Shown one piece after another: positions 1-6,601 of a stretch of 14,597 nt of DNA. The notes under the pieces were generated by a model, which searched no databases, had not been told where the DNA came from, and saw only the letters and a program-made list of their open reading frames with translations. The stretch is from positions 1 through 14,597 of the forward strand of contig NZ_JBCNNF010000160.1 of assembly GCF_039594555.1 (NCBI RefSeq), in the 5' to 3' direction. How positions within the stretch are numbered: the stretch's first letter is position 1; each line of letters opens with the position of its first letter. Position numbers and translations under genes: made by a program. This DNA comes from Inquilinus sp039594555 (GTDB lineage Bacteria > Pseudomonadota > Alphaproteobacteria > DSM-16000 > Inquilinaceae).

Positions 1-26
1 AATAAGCTCTCAGTATTACTTTTTGA

Positions 27-401
27 CCCGCCCGGATCCTGGTCGTCGAGGATGAGTTCCTCGTCGCGCTGATGATCGAGGAGACGGTCCGGCGCCTCGG
101 CCATGAGGTCGCGGGCCCGGTCGGCGATCTGGCCGGCGCCCTGCGCCTGGCGGAAGAGGAGCCGGTCTCGGCCGCCATCCTCGACGTCCATCTGCAGCGC
201 AACGAGCGCGTCTATCCCGTGGTCCATGTCCTGCGCCGCCGCGGCATCCCCTTCGTGCTGACGACGGCCTATCGCGAGAGCGAGCTCGACCCCGACTGCG
301 CCGGCGAGATGCTGCTGCGGAAGCCCTTTGACGACCTGGACCTGAAGCGCTGCATCGACGGCCTGCTGCATCCCGTCGCGACCACGGCCCACAGCGATTG
401 A
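27..401 (+). CDS. Single-domain response regulator (receiver), 5' end unresolved or broken
   Basis: This is a CheY-like receiver domain, the phospho-acceptor of a two-component pathway, with no output domain. The reading frame is open from base 27, just after an in-frame TGA at 24-26. It encodes the beta-1 strand and acidic pocket (ILVVEDE, from base 36), the phospho-Asp region (AILDVHL), the switch Thr (LTTAY) and the conserved Lys (LRKPF). There is no ATG, GTG or TTG in frame before the ATG at 72. Starting there would remove the acidic pocket, and no Shine-Dalgarno sequence precedes it. A TTG at 23 reads LTRPD and would rejoin the receiver frame only with a shift near 35. The start is therefore either frameshifted or cut by the AT-rich sequence at 1-26. 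The gene at 591 is a clear paralogue with the same motifs. The domain call is secure; whether the gene is intact is not. Confidence 0.72.
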   Translation, partial: PARILVVEDEFLVALMIEETVRRLGHEVAGPVGDLAGALRLAEEEPVSAAILDVHLQRNERVYPVVHVLRRRGIPFVLTTAYRESELDPDCAGEMLLRKPFDDLDLKRCIDGLLHPVATTAHSD

Positions 402-478
402 ATCACTCGATCCCTGCTCCCGCATCCTCTGGACATCGATGAGACTGAAGACCACAATCAATGCCGACAGGAAGCATA

Positions 479-492
479 CCCTATAGATAGGG
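479..492. repeat. Perfect 14-bp inverted repeat upstream of the second response regulator
   Basis: CCCTAT and ATAGGG flank a central AG, giving a perfect palindrome in the AT-richer spacer between the two receiver genes, about 100 bases before the start at 591. Its size suits a dimeric regulator's operator. A weak sigma-70-like pair (TTGCAC at 523-528, 17-base spacer, TGTATT at 546-551) lies between it and the gene. Function is inferred only from position and symmetry. Confidence 0.3.
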
Positions 493-590
493 ACCAGCAA
501 CATGCTCTTCCAATTTCGTTGATTGCACCCTACAATGCAAAGGACTGTATTTATCCTAACAAATGTCAATATTGGCGCGAGGACACGCAG

Positions 591-1031
591 ATGTACGCTG
601 GAACCTCGTTCATACAGCCTCGGCAGGATCCTGCCTCCGCCTCGATCTTCAGCTGGAGCCGTCCAATTCCCCGCGACGGCGCAGCGAAGCGGATCTTGAT
701 CGTCGAGGATGAGCTGCTGCTGGCCGACCACGTGACGGAGGCGGTGCACGCCATGGGGCTCGACCCGGTCGGTCCGGTCGGAACCCTGGAGGCGGCGATC
801 GCCCTGGCGGAGACACAGCATCTCGACGGCGCCCTGTTGGATGTGCGGCTACGGCGCGGGATGCGGGTCTACCCGGTGGTCGAGATCCTGTGGCGCCGGC
901 GGATCCCGTTCTGCTTCATGACCGCCTATTCCGACGATCAGATCGAGGGCATGCCGGCCGAGGCGGTGCTGCGCAAGCCGCTGGCGCTGCCGGCCCTGCA
1001 TCAGGCCGTCCAGGCCCTGCTGGATCAATGA
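591..1031 (+). CDS. Single-domain response regulator (receiver)
   Basis: The product is a 146-residue CheY-like receiver with an N-terminal tail of about 40 residues and no DNA-binding or enzymatic output domain. The visible motifs are the acidic pocket (ILIVEDE), the phospho-acceptor Asp in ALLDVRL, the switch Thr in FMTAY and the Lys in LRKPL. The ATG at 591 is chosen because GAGGA at 579-583 is a well placed Shine-Dalgarno, 7 bases upstream. The longer frame, opening with TTG at 519, lacks one and runs through AT-rich, promoter-like DNA. The domain is closely related to the receiver at 27-401, so the pair looks like a tandem duplication. Such stand-alone receivers often act as phosphate sinks or regulate a partner kinase. 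No kinase is in this window, so the partner is unknown. A hairpin terminator follows at 1094. Confidence 0.88.
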   Translation: MYAGTSFIQPRQDPASASIFSWSRPIPRDGAAKRILIVEDELLLADHVTEAVHAMGLDPVGPVGTLEAAIALAETQHLDGALLDVRLRRGMRVYPVVEILWRRRIPFCFMTAYSDDQIEGMPAEAVLRKPLALPALHQAVQALLDQ

Positions 1032-1093
1032 CCGCCGGCGGCTGATTTGGACCATTCCTGCCCGCGGGCGGAACGGAACGTCTGGGAGCGCTG

Positions 1094-1116
1094 AGAGGGG
1101 GCATCTCGCCCCCTCT
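1094..1116 (+). terminator. Hairpin terminator after the response regulator
   Basis: AGAGGGGGC (1094-1102) pairs perfectly with GCCCCCTCT (1108-1116) around a 5-base loop, followed by a short T-rich stretch (TCTG). It lies between the convergent ends of the receiver gene (1031) and the large minus-strand gene (1143), so it may stop transcription from both sides. The U-tract is weak. Confidence 0.65.
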
Positions 1117-1142
1117 TCTGCTGCCGATAACGGCGCGCCGGA

Positions 1143-4139
1143 TCAGGGCGAGCCGCTGTCCGGCCACTCGTCATCCGGGATATCCCAGATGTCGCCGTTC
1201 TTCACCCCGTCGATCCCGTACTTCGTCAGATAGCTGCCGAGCAGGTCCCCGAAATCGTCGGCCCGCTTCTGCTGCTTGCCCTCCTCGATCAGGCCCGGGA
1301 GGAGCATCGCCAGCGCACCGATGCCCGCCGCGGCGATGCCGAGGACGCCGCCGGCCAGCGCCGGAATTAGTCGGGCCACGCTGGGGGCGAACAGCGCCAG
1401 CCCGCCTTCCACGGCGGAGGCCAGCCCCGCCATCGCCCCGACGGAGCCCGCGGCGATGCTGATGCCGCCGGTCACCGTGTCGCCCTTCCGGATCGCCTGG
1501 ACGCCGTCGAAGATGCCGTAGGCGCCGGCGGCGATGCCGACGATGCCGCCCAGCCCCTTGGCCGCCTGCTCCAGCTTGCCGAGGTTGGAGGACAGCTTGT
1601 CGGTGAGCTTGTCCTTGTCCTGCAGGGCCTGGCTTTCCGGCGAGACGTCGTCGAGCAGCGAGCCGACATGGTCGAGCAGGTCGCCCTGCAGCTTGCCCTT
1701 CACATCCTTCAGATAGTCGCGGTAGCCCTTGACGCCGCCCTCCGTCATGATCGTGGCGGTCTGGATCGACCCGGTGGTGATATCCGCGATCTGCCGGTCG
1801 GTCAGCTTGCCGGAGCCGGTGGCGCCCTTGGCGATCGTGGCGCCGGCCAGGAACAGGCCGCTGACGCCGTGCAGCACGCCCTTGTCGGAAGCACCTTTGA
1901 TCGACGAATCCGGGCTGAACAGCTTGAGCTCGTTGACCGTCTTCGCGCCCTGGCGCAGCAGGTCCCAGTCGCCGCGGAAGCCGGCCAGGATCTGGTCCGG
2001 CTTGGCCACCGTCCCGTCCTGGTTGATGAACAGCTCCGGATTGTCCTTGCCGACCTGCTCGATGGCGGCCTTGACCTTCTCCTCATCCAGTTGGTCGCCG
2101 CCATCGATGCCGAACGCCGTCTTCATGTCGGCGAAGGATACGTCCTTGAAGGCGTTGTCCTGCGCGATCCGGGTGAAGTTCTCGCTCAGCTGCTTGTCGA
2201 ACTTGCCGGTGAATGCGGGATCGAGAGCAGCGTTGTACAGCGCGACCTCCATGCTGTACGCGCTGGTCGCCTTCTCGAAGGAATTGGTCTTGAGCAGCTC
2301 GGTCAGGCGGTCGCCGGACACCAGCGACTTCTCGTAGAAATCCTGGAACTCGCCGGCGTGCTTGGAATTCTTGACCGCGTTCTGGATGTCCGCCGCGTCC
2401 TTGAGGCCCAGGGCGCCCTGGAACGCCTGCGCAGTCCCGAAGAACTGGGCCAGGACGGCCTGCTGGTCCGTCTTGCCGTCCTTGGTCTTCGCGTCCCACA
2501 TCTGGTTCAGGGCCGCGCCGGACTTGATGTCGTGGTCATAGGTCTTCTGCAGGGCGTCCTTCAGGCCCTTGTTGTCGTCCAGCAGCCTGGTGATCTGCTT
2601 GGCGCTGTTCTCGCTCAGATACTTGACGACGGCCGGGTCGCTCTCGAGGGTCTCGATATGGTCGTTGACGTCCGCGAGCAGCTTCTGCGGGTCCGGATGG
2701 CCACGGACGCGGTTGGCGATGCTGACCTTCGAATAGTCGTCCTTCCACATGCCGGCCTCGGCCCCCTGGGTGATCAGCTGCTGCGCGGTCAGCAGCTCCT
2801 GGAGGGCGGCGGCCTTCTCTTCCGTTGAGTGCTTCTCGGGATGCTCGAACAGGTCCTTGTCCAGCTTGCCGGTGTCGACACCCGAGACGACATTCCTGTC
2901 AGCCACGCCGGACAGGAAGGTCATGGCCGAGGCGGCATCCTTCGGCGCCTCCCTGGTCAGCCAGGTCTGCACATCGCCCTTGCCGAGCTTGCCGTCCGGC
3001 TTGAATTTCAGCAGGTCCTGCGCCGTCTCCAGCCGGTCGAACGCGCCCGGCTGCGACCAGAAATCGAGCGCCTCCCTGAACTCGTCGCTGATCTGCGGGT
3101 TCTCGTCCTTGTATTTCCGCAGGGCATCGGCCGTCAGGGTGTCGCCCGAGCCGGTCTTGCCCCTGATCGCGTCGTAATTCTCATCGAGGATGGCGGTGTA
3201 TTTCGCCAGCATCTTCGACGCGTCATCGGCATCCGCATTGGCCTTCAGGAAGTCCTTGTAGCTGCCGATCTCATCCGCCTTCTTCACCCCGGGAAGGGCC
3301 GAGAAGCCGTATTTGCCGAAATCCTGAAGCCGGCCGGCCTCGGTGCCGTGCCGCGCCTCGCCGTCCTTGGTGAAGCCGTCGATGCTGGTGTTGGCGACGT
3401 CGCCGCCCGACAGGGTGTTGCCCTTCTCGTCAAGCATGGTGACGCGGTCAAGGACCTGGATCGCCCGGTAGGCGGCGTTGGCGTCCTTGTCGAAATCGCC
3501 GACCTTCTCCTTCAGCATGTCCTTGACGCCGCTCTGGTTCCCCAGGTTCTTGAGCAGCGGGTTGCCGTCGATGATCTGCTGCGCCGAGCGCTTGTCGCCC
3601 TCCGGCAACTCCCATTTGATGCCGGCCTTCTCGGCCTGCTCGCGGGCTTCGCTGTTGTCGCCGGCCGAGTCCGGCGTCTCCAGCCGGCCCTTCAGGTTGG
3701 TGAAGCCGTATTTGCCGAAATCCTGCAGCCGGCCAGCCTCCGTACCGTGCCGGGCGTCGCCACCCTTGGTGAAGCCGTCGACACGGCCATTGTCGACGTC
3801 GTTGCCGGCGACCCGGTTGCCGTCCTCGTCGAACTTCTCGACATGCTCGAGCACCTGCACCGCCCGGTACGCGGCATCGGCATCCGTCTCGATGTCGCCG
3901 CCGACCCGCTTCTCCAGCATGTCCCGGACGCCGCTCTGGTTCCCCAGGTCGCGCAGCAGGGGCGTGTCCTTGATGATGTCCTGCGCCGAGCGACTGTCAC
4001 CCTTCGGCCGCTCCCACTGTATTCCCGCGGCCTTGGCGGCTTTGGCGGCCTCTTCCCAGGCATTGACGGTTTCGGGATTCGTTTCCGACTTGACCTGGCT
4101 TGGGCCCGGATGGGTGGTCGCGGCGTCGATCTTCGCCAT
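1143..4139 (-). CDS. Large repeat-containing protein, HrpF/NolX/HrpK translocator-like
   Basis: This is a 998-residue acidic, Lys/Asp-rich protein with no signal peptide. Residues 38-150 and 172-284 form two similar copies of a module sharing LGNQSGV, DAxAAYRAxQVL, DGFTK and RHGTEAGRLQDFGKYGF. Residues 300-750 are predicted helical, with loops such as KPDGKLGKGDV. Hydrophobic helices follow at about 754-772, 862-880 and 890-950, and the tail holds YLTKYGIDGV and IPDDEWP. From memory, this layout (repeats, helical middle, hydrophobic C-terminal third, IPDxEWP-like tail) matches the HrpF/NolX/HrpK family, whose members form or assist the type III secretion pore in host membranes. I did not run a search. 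The ATG is preceded by AGGAG at a slightly long 11-base spacing. No secretion, chaperone or hrp-type genes are within the window, so the protein is either an orphan effector/translocator or adapted to another role. Confidence 0.6.
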   Translation of the reverse strand: MAKIDAATTHPGPSQVKSETNPETVNAWEEAAKAAKAAGIQWERPKGDSRSAQDIIKDTPLLRDLGNQSGVRDMLEKRVGGDIETDADAAYRAVQVLEHVEKFDEDGNRVAGNDVDNGRVDGFTKGGDARHGTEAGRLQDFGKYGFTNLKGRLETPDSAGDNSEAREQAEKAGIKWELPEGDKRSAQQIIDGNPLLKNLGNQSGVKDMLKEKVGDFDKDANAAYRAIQVLDRVTMLDEKGNTLSGGDVANTSIDGFTKDGEARHGTEAGRLQDFGKYGFSALPGVKKADEIGSYKDFLKANADADDASKMLAKYTAILDENYDAIRGKTGSGDTLTADALRKYKDENPQISDEFREALDFWSQPGAFDRLETAQDLLKFKPDGKLGKGDVQTWLTREAPKDAASAMTFLSGVADRNVVSGVDTGKLDKDLFEHPEKHSTEEKAAALQELLTAQQLITQGAEAGMWKDDYSKVSIANRVRGHPDPQKLLADVNDHIETLESDPAVVKYLSENSAKQITRLLDDNKGLKDALQKTYDHDIKSGAALNQMWDAKTKDGKTDQQAVLAQFFGTAQAFQGALGLKDAADIQNAVKNSKHAGEFQDFYEKSLVSGDRLTELLKTNSFEKATSAYSMEVALYNAALDPAFTGKFDKQLSENFTRIAQDNAFKDVSFADMKTAFGIDGGDQLDEEKVKAAIEQVGKDNPELFINQDGTVAKPDQILAGFRGDWDLLRQGAKTVNELKLFSPDSSIKGASDKGVLHGVSGLFLAGATIAKGATGSGKLTDRQIADITTGSIQTATIMTEGGVKGYRDYLKDVKGKLQGDLLDHVGSLLDDVSPESQALQDKDKLTDKLSSNLGKLEQAAKGLGGIVGIAAGAYGIFDGVQAIRKGDTVTGGISIAAGSVGAMAGLASAVEGGLALFAPSVARLIPALAGGVLGIAAAGIGALAMLLPGLIEEGKQQKRADDFGDLLGSYLTKYGIDGVKNGDIWDIPDDEWPDSGSP
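3288..3626 (-). repeat. Repeat copy 2 inside the HrpF/NolX-like gene
   Basis: This encodes residues 172-284, the partner of the repeat at 3690-4028, separated from it by a linker of about 21 residues rich in Asp, Glu and Ser. One single-residue indel lies between the LGNQSG block and the DFGKYG block. Confidence 0.85.
3690..4028 (-). repeat. Repeat copy 1 inside the HrpF/NolX-like gene
   Basis: This encodes residues 38-150 of the large protein and aligns with copy 2 at an offset of 133-134 residues. The best conserved blocks are GNQSGV, DGFTK and the RHGTEAGRLQDFGKYGF segment. The DNA has diverged more than the protein, so the duplication is old and under protein-level constraint. Confidence 0.85.
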
Positions 4140-4324
4140 GTGACACGCTTCTCCTGCTTCCGTGAGGCTTCAGTCCGAAGACCAAGGATCACGGTGAGCC
4201 TAGGACCAGCGTGTGAATCGCATGTGACAGGAGAGGGTCTTTTTTCCTATACAAAGCTGGGAACAGTGAGCACTACGGCGCTGCCGTGTCAACGGCGACG
4301 TATTTCCATACCGAATTGAGCTCT

Positions 4325-4582
4325 CTACGCGATCGTATCAGCTTGTGCCGCCGATACAGCCGAACGCCGCAGCGGCGGCCATTCCGGCGTCGCAGGGCCA
4401 AGCTTGGCCAGCGCCTGCGAGATGAAGATGTTCGCATATTCGATCGAGGCTTCGGGATGCCGCATCCTGAACTCGGCCAGGGCCGCCTCGCAGGCGGTCC
4501 ACTCGTCCAGCCCGGCTCCGCGGCTCTGGCGATAGGCGTCGATCACCACTGCCTCGATGGTTGCCTGTCGACGTCGCATCAT
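4325..4582 (-). CDS. Small protein of unknown function (85 aa)
   Basis: I do not recognise this protein. It has 85 residues with no signal peptide or membrane segment. Its first two thirds look like an amphipathic helical domain: a basic start (MMRRRQ), then helices around EAVVIDAY, ACEAALAEFR and ANIFISQALAKL. The last 20 residues are probably disordered. GAGGAG (about 4588-4593) sits 5-8 bases upstream of the tandem ATG codons at 4582 and 4579, a strong ribosome site that argues for a real gene. It lies 66 bases downstream of the ferritin-like gene on the same strand, with a strong hairpin between them, so it may be expressed by read-through at a reduced level. The 185 bases after its stop hold no gene I can support. 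Confidence 0.6.
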   Translation of the reverse strand: MMRRRQATIEAVVIDAYRQSRGAGLDEWTACEAALAEFRMRHPEASIEYANIFISQALAKLGPATPEWPPLRRSAVSAAQADTIA

Positions 4583-4607
4583 CGCCTCTCCTCGAATGCC
4601 CAGGAAG

Positions 4608-4642
4608 GCGGGCGGCTGCCTTGACCTGCGGCAGCCGCCCGC
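4608..4642 (-). terminator. Perfect 13-bp hairpin after the ferritin-like gene
   Basis: GCGGGCGGCTGCC (4608-4620) and GGCAGCCGCCCGC (4630-4642) pair perfectly around a 9-base loop, 6 bases after the stop codon at 4649. No T-run follows on the minus strand. It could be a terminator, an mRNA 3'-end stabiliser, or a partial attenuator before the small gene at 4582. Confidence 0.6.
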
Positions 4643-4648
4643 AAACGG

Positions 4649-5143
4649 TCACGCCGCCTTCTTGTTCAGGCTGCGCTCCGCCAGCTGATTCAGCAGCTGG
4701 TCGGTCTTCTTCTCCTCCTTCAGGGTCTGGTCGAACAGGTCGACCGCATCCTTCATTCCCAGCTGCCCCGCCCAGGCCTTGAGCGTGCCGTAGCGGGAGA
4801 TCTCATAATGCTCGACCGCCTGTGCCGCAGACAGCAGGCCGGCGTCGAGGGCATTGGTGCCCTTGAACTCGTCCATGACCTCGGCGGCTTCGGCGATCAG
4901 CCCCTGGATCGCCTCGCAGGGCTTGGCCTGCGGCCGCTTGCCGAGGATCTCGAACACCTGCTCCAGCCGCTGGACCTGGCCGTCGGTCTCGTCGCGATGG
5001 GTCTCGAACGCCTGGGCCAGCTCCGGCGTTTTGGTCGCTTTCGCCATCTTGGTCAGCCCGCGGAGGATCTGCTTCTCCGCGTGGTAGATGTCCTTCAGCG
5101 TCTCGAGGAACAGATCGTCGAGGGTCTTTTCCTTGGTCGCCAT
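4649..5143 (-). CDS. YciE/YciF-type ferritin-like stress protein (DUF892)
   Basis: This 164-residue cytoplasmic four-helix-bundle protein is of the ferritin-like YciE/YciF family. The opening (TLDDLFLETLKDIYHAEKQI) carries the Asp-x-Tyr-x-Ala-Glu helix typical of the family. Candidate iron ligands follow in each helix: Glu14/Glu23, His49, the Glu111-His112-Glu114 cluster and Glu143. Length is normal for the family and the Lys/Ala-rich tail is common. Family members are made under osmotic, oxidative or stationary-phase stress, but their chemistry is poorly defined. The ATG has an AGGAG site 7 bases upstream. An EcfG-like promoter lies at 5176-5201, so control by the general stress response is likely. 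It sits directly downstream of the oxidase operon with no clear terminator between, so read-through from that operon is also possible. Confidence 0.9.
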   Translation of the reverse strand: MATKEKTLDDLFLETLKDIYHAEKQILRGLTKMAKATKTPELAQAFETHRDETDGQVQRLEQVFEILGKRPQAKPCEAIQGLIAEAAEVMDEFKGTNALDAGLLSAAQAVEHYEISRYGTLKAWAGQLGMKDAVDLFDQTLKEEKKTDQLLNQLAERSLNKKAA

Positions 5144-5175
5144 GGTTATCTCCTCCGAGTTGGACCAATGAGGCC

Positions 5176-5201
5176 AACAGGATCCGGGTGCGAAGCGTTC
5201 C
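5176..5201 (-). promoter_or_regulatory. EcfG-type (general stress) promoter before the ferritin-like gene
   Basis: On the minus strand GGAAC (5201-5197) is followed after exactly 17 bases by TGTT (5179-5176). The alphaproteobacterial EcfG consensus is GGAAC-N16/17-CGTT, so 8 of 9 positions match. The -10 element ends 32 bases before the start codon, leaving room for a short leader with the AGGAG site. A YciF-like gene is a typical EcfG target, which supports the call. Confidence 0.6.
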
Positions 5202-5214
5202 GCTCGGCCTCTCC

Positions 5215-5745
5215 CTATGGCGAGGCATAGAGGAAGGCCGCGATATCGCGGGCCTCGGGTTCCGTGATCCCGGTGCTGGGCATCGCCGTGCGCGGGTTGA
5301 CGCCCCGGGAATCGCGGATCCAGCGGATCAGGTTTTCCGGCGTGTTCGGCAGCGTCCCGCCGATGAAGGCCCGGTCCGCCAGGCCGGACAGCCGCGGCCC
5401 CACCGAGCCGCGTGCCGCGCCGATTCCGGGGATGGTGTGACAGCCGGCGCAGCCGTTGCGGAGCATCAGCGCCGGTGCGCGATCCGGGTCGCCGCCGGTC
5501 AGCGCCGTCGCCCAGCGATCCGCCGCCCGCTGCTGCCGGACGCCATAGGCCACAGCCCCGCCGCCGAGCAGCAGGACCACGACGATGGCGGCCACGACCC
5601 AGCCCAGGACCCGGCCGCGCGGCCGAGGCTCCGGCACCGGCCGGCGCTCAGCCGGCGGCCGCGGCGACCGCGTACAGGCCGCAAGCACCGCGATCGCGGC
5701 GGTCGCCAGCAGCGCCGGAAAGCCCCTACCGCGTCCCGACGGCAT
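5215..5745 (-). CDS. Membrane-anchored class I cytochrome c
   Basis: This 176-residue protein has one covalent haem site, Cys99-Ala-Gly-Cys102-His103, and a likely axial ligand Met155 (AMPSTGI). The haem domain (about 75-176) must lie in the periplasm and probably passes electrons to the oxidase encoded upstream. The N-terminus is odd. Residues 9-24 read like a lipoprotein signal (VLAAC, Cys24), but an Arg/Pro-rich linker and a second hydrophobic helix (46-68) follow. The two cannot both be used in the obvious way without placing the haem in the cytoplasm. A GTG at codon 37 (5637) would leave only the second helix as an anchor. However, the ATG at 5745 has a near-perfect GGGGAGG site 6 bases upstream, so I keep it. 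The gene overlaps the end of ctaG by 20 bases and is the last gene of the operon. Confidence 0.87.
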   Translation of the reverse strand: MPSGRGRGFPALLATAAIAVLAACTRSPRPPAERRPVPEPRPRGRVLGWVVAAIVVVLLLGGGAVAYGVRQQRAADRWATALTGGDPDRAPALMLRNGCAGCHTIPGIGAARGSVGPRLSGLADRAFIGGTLPNTPENLIRWIRDSRGVNPRTAMPSTGITEPEARDIAAFLYASP

Positions 5746-6601
5746 GGCGTGCCTCCCCTGCCCTGCGGCCCGCGTCTGCGATCCATTGCCCGGCCAGGAC
5801 CAAGCCGGCGACCGGATAGGCGAGGCAGGCCGGGATCCACATCACCAGCCCGGCCAGTTGCTGGTCCTCCAGCGCCGTCAGCCCCCAGCGCGCCGCCTCC
5901 CCCGCCTGGTCGGGGAACCACAGCCGGGTGGAGAACACCAGCAGCGCGCCGAGCAGGCCGGTGTGCATCGCCGTGGCGAAGAGATGGCCGACCGCGACGC
6001 CCCGGCTGCCGCGCCGGCACAGCAGCGACCACCAGAACAGCAGCGCGGTGACCAGGAAGCTGGCGTGCTGCAGCGCATGCATCCCCTCGTCGTCCAGCGC
6101 CGCCGCGAACAGCGCCGGCACGTGCCATGCCCAGATGGCGATGCCGTGCAGCACCGTCGCCGCCAGCGGGTCGGTGATCGCGCGCCAAATACGGCGCCAG
6201 GCGGAGGTTCCGGCCGCCGCGCCGAGCGCCCGGCGCCAGCCCTGCGGCAGCCCCCACAGCATGGCGCCGACCGGCCGCGACAAAGCGAGAAGCGGTGCCG
6301 CGACCACCATCAGCACCTCGTGCTCGACCATATGCGCCGTGAATAGCCGCTCGCCGAGCGCGTGCAGCGGCGTGACCAGCGCCGCGGCCAGCGCCAGCCA
6401 GCCGGCCGCGAACAGTGCCGCCTGCCCGGGCCGGGGCCACAGCCGCGCCACGCCGCTGGCATAGAGCAGCGCGGTCAGCAGCAGCGGCCCGGTGATCCAC
6501 GGACCCCAGGTCCAGGCCGCGCCCGAGCCGTGGTCGTGCCCGGCATGGGCCAGCGCCGCCGCCGGCATCAGCACGATCGGAAGGGCGAGGAGGCGCCTCA
6601 T
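5726..6601 (-). CDS. ctaG: Cytochrome c oxidase assembly factor CtaG (caa3 type)
   Basis: The product is a 291-residue polytopic membrane protein of the CtaG_Caa3 family, thought to help insert copper into caa3-type oxidases. It begins with a hydrophobic helix and a His-rich stretch (AHAGHDHG), a plausible copper-binding site on the outer face, followed by about seven membrane helices. Conserved family-like segments include HMVEHEVLM, WHVPALFAAAL, and HALQHASFL followed by FWWSLL. The start at 6601 overlaps the previous stop by ATGA. The longer open frame upstream of this point overlaps the preceding gene and is Arg-rich, so I rejected it. Family length is normal. Its place directly after the subunit genes matches other caa3 clusters. 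Note that this CtaG is unrelated to the Cox11-type protein that shares its name. Confidence 0.92.
   Translation of the reverse strand: MRRLLALPIVLMPAAALAHAGHDHGSGAAWTWGPWITGPLLLTALLYASGVARLWPRPGQAALFAAGWLALAAALVTPLHALGERLFTAHMVEHEVLMVVAAPLLALSRPVGAMLWGLPQGWRRALGAAAGTSAWRRIWRAITDPLAATVLHGIAIWAWHVPALFAAALDDEGMHALQHASFLVTALLFWWSLLCRRGSRGVAVGHLFATAMHTGLLGALLVFSTRLWFPDQAGEAARWGLTALEDQQLAGLVMWIPACLAYPVAGLVLAGQWIADAGRRAGEARHAVGTR

Noticed and set aside
519..590. A longer N-terminus for the second response regulator, from TTG at 519
   Set aside because: No Shine-Dalgarno, AT-rich promoter-like DNA, and unnatural residues (Cys, Tyr, Asn-rich). ATG 591 has a good ribosome site.
1070..1079. Tandem GGAAC GGAAC resembling EcfG -35 elements
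   Set aside because: No CGTT follows at 16-17 bases on the plus strand and no plus-strand gene lies downstream.
4287..4292. TTGACA on the minus strand upstream of the HrpF/NolX-like gene, a possible sigma-70 -35 element
   Set aside because: The hexamer 17 bases downstream is unlike TATAAT, and the site is about 150 bases from the start. No promoter for this gene could be supported.
1668..4319. Two long plus-strand open frames (386 and 496 codons) opposite the HrpF/NolX-like gene
   Set aside because: The minus-strand frame has internal protein repeats, natural composition and a ribosome site. The plus frames are Leu/Val/Arg-rich mirror images of it.
5170..5211. GAGGCC/GGCCTC inverted repeat as a terminator for the oxidase operon
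   Set aside because: Only 6-bp arms with a 30-base loop and no U-tract. It overlaps the EcfG-type promoter, so a terminator is not supported.
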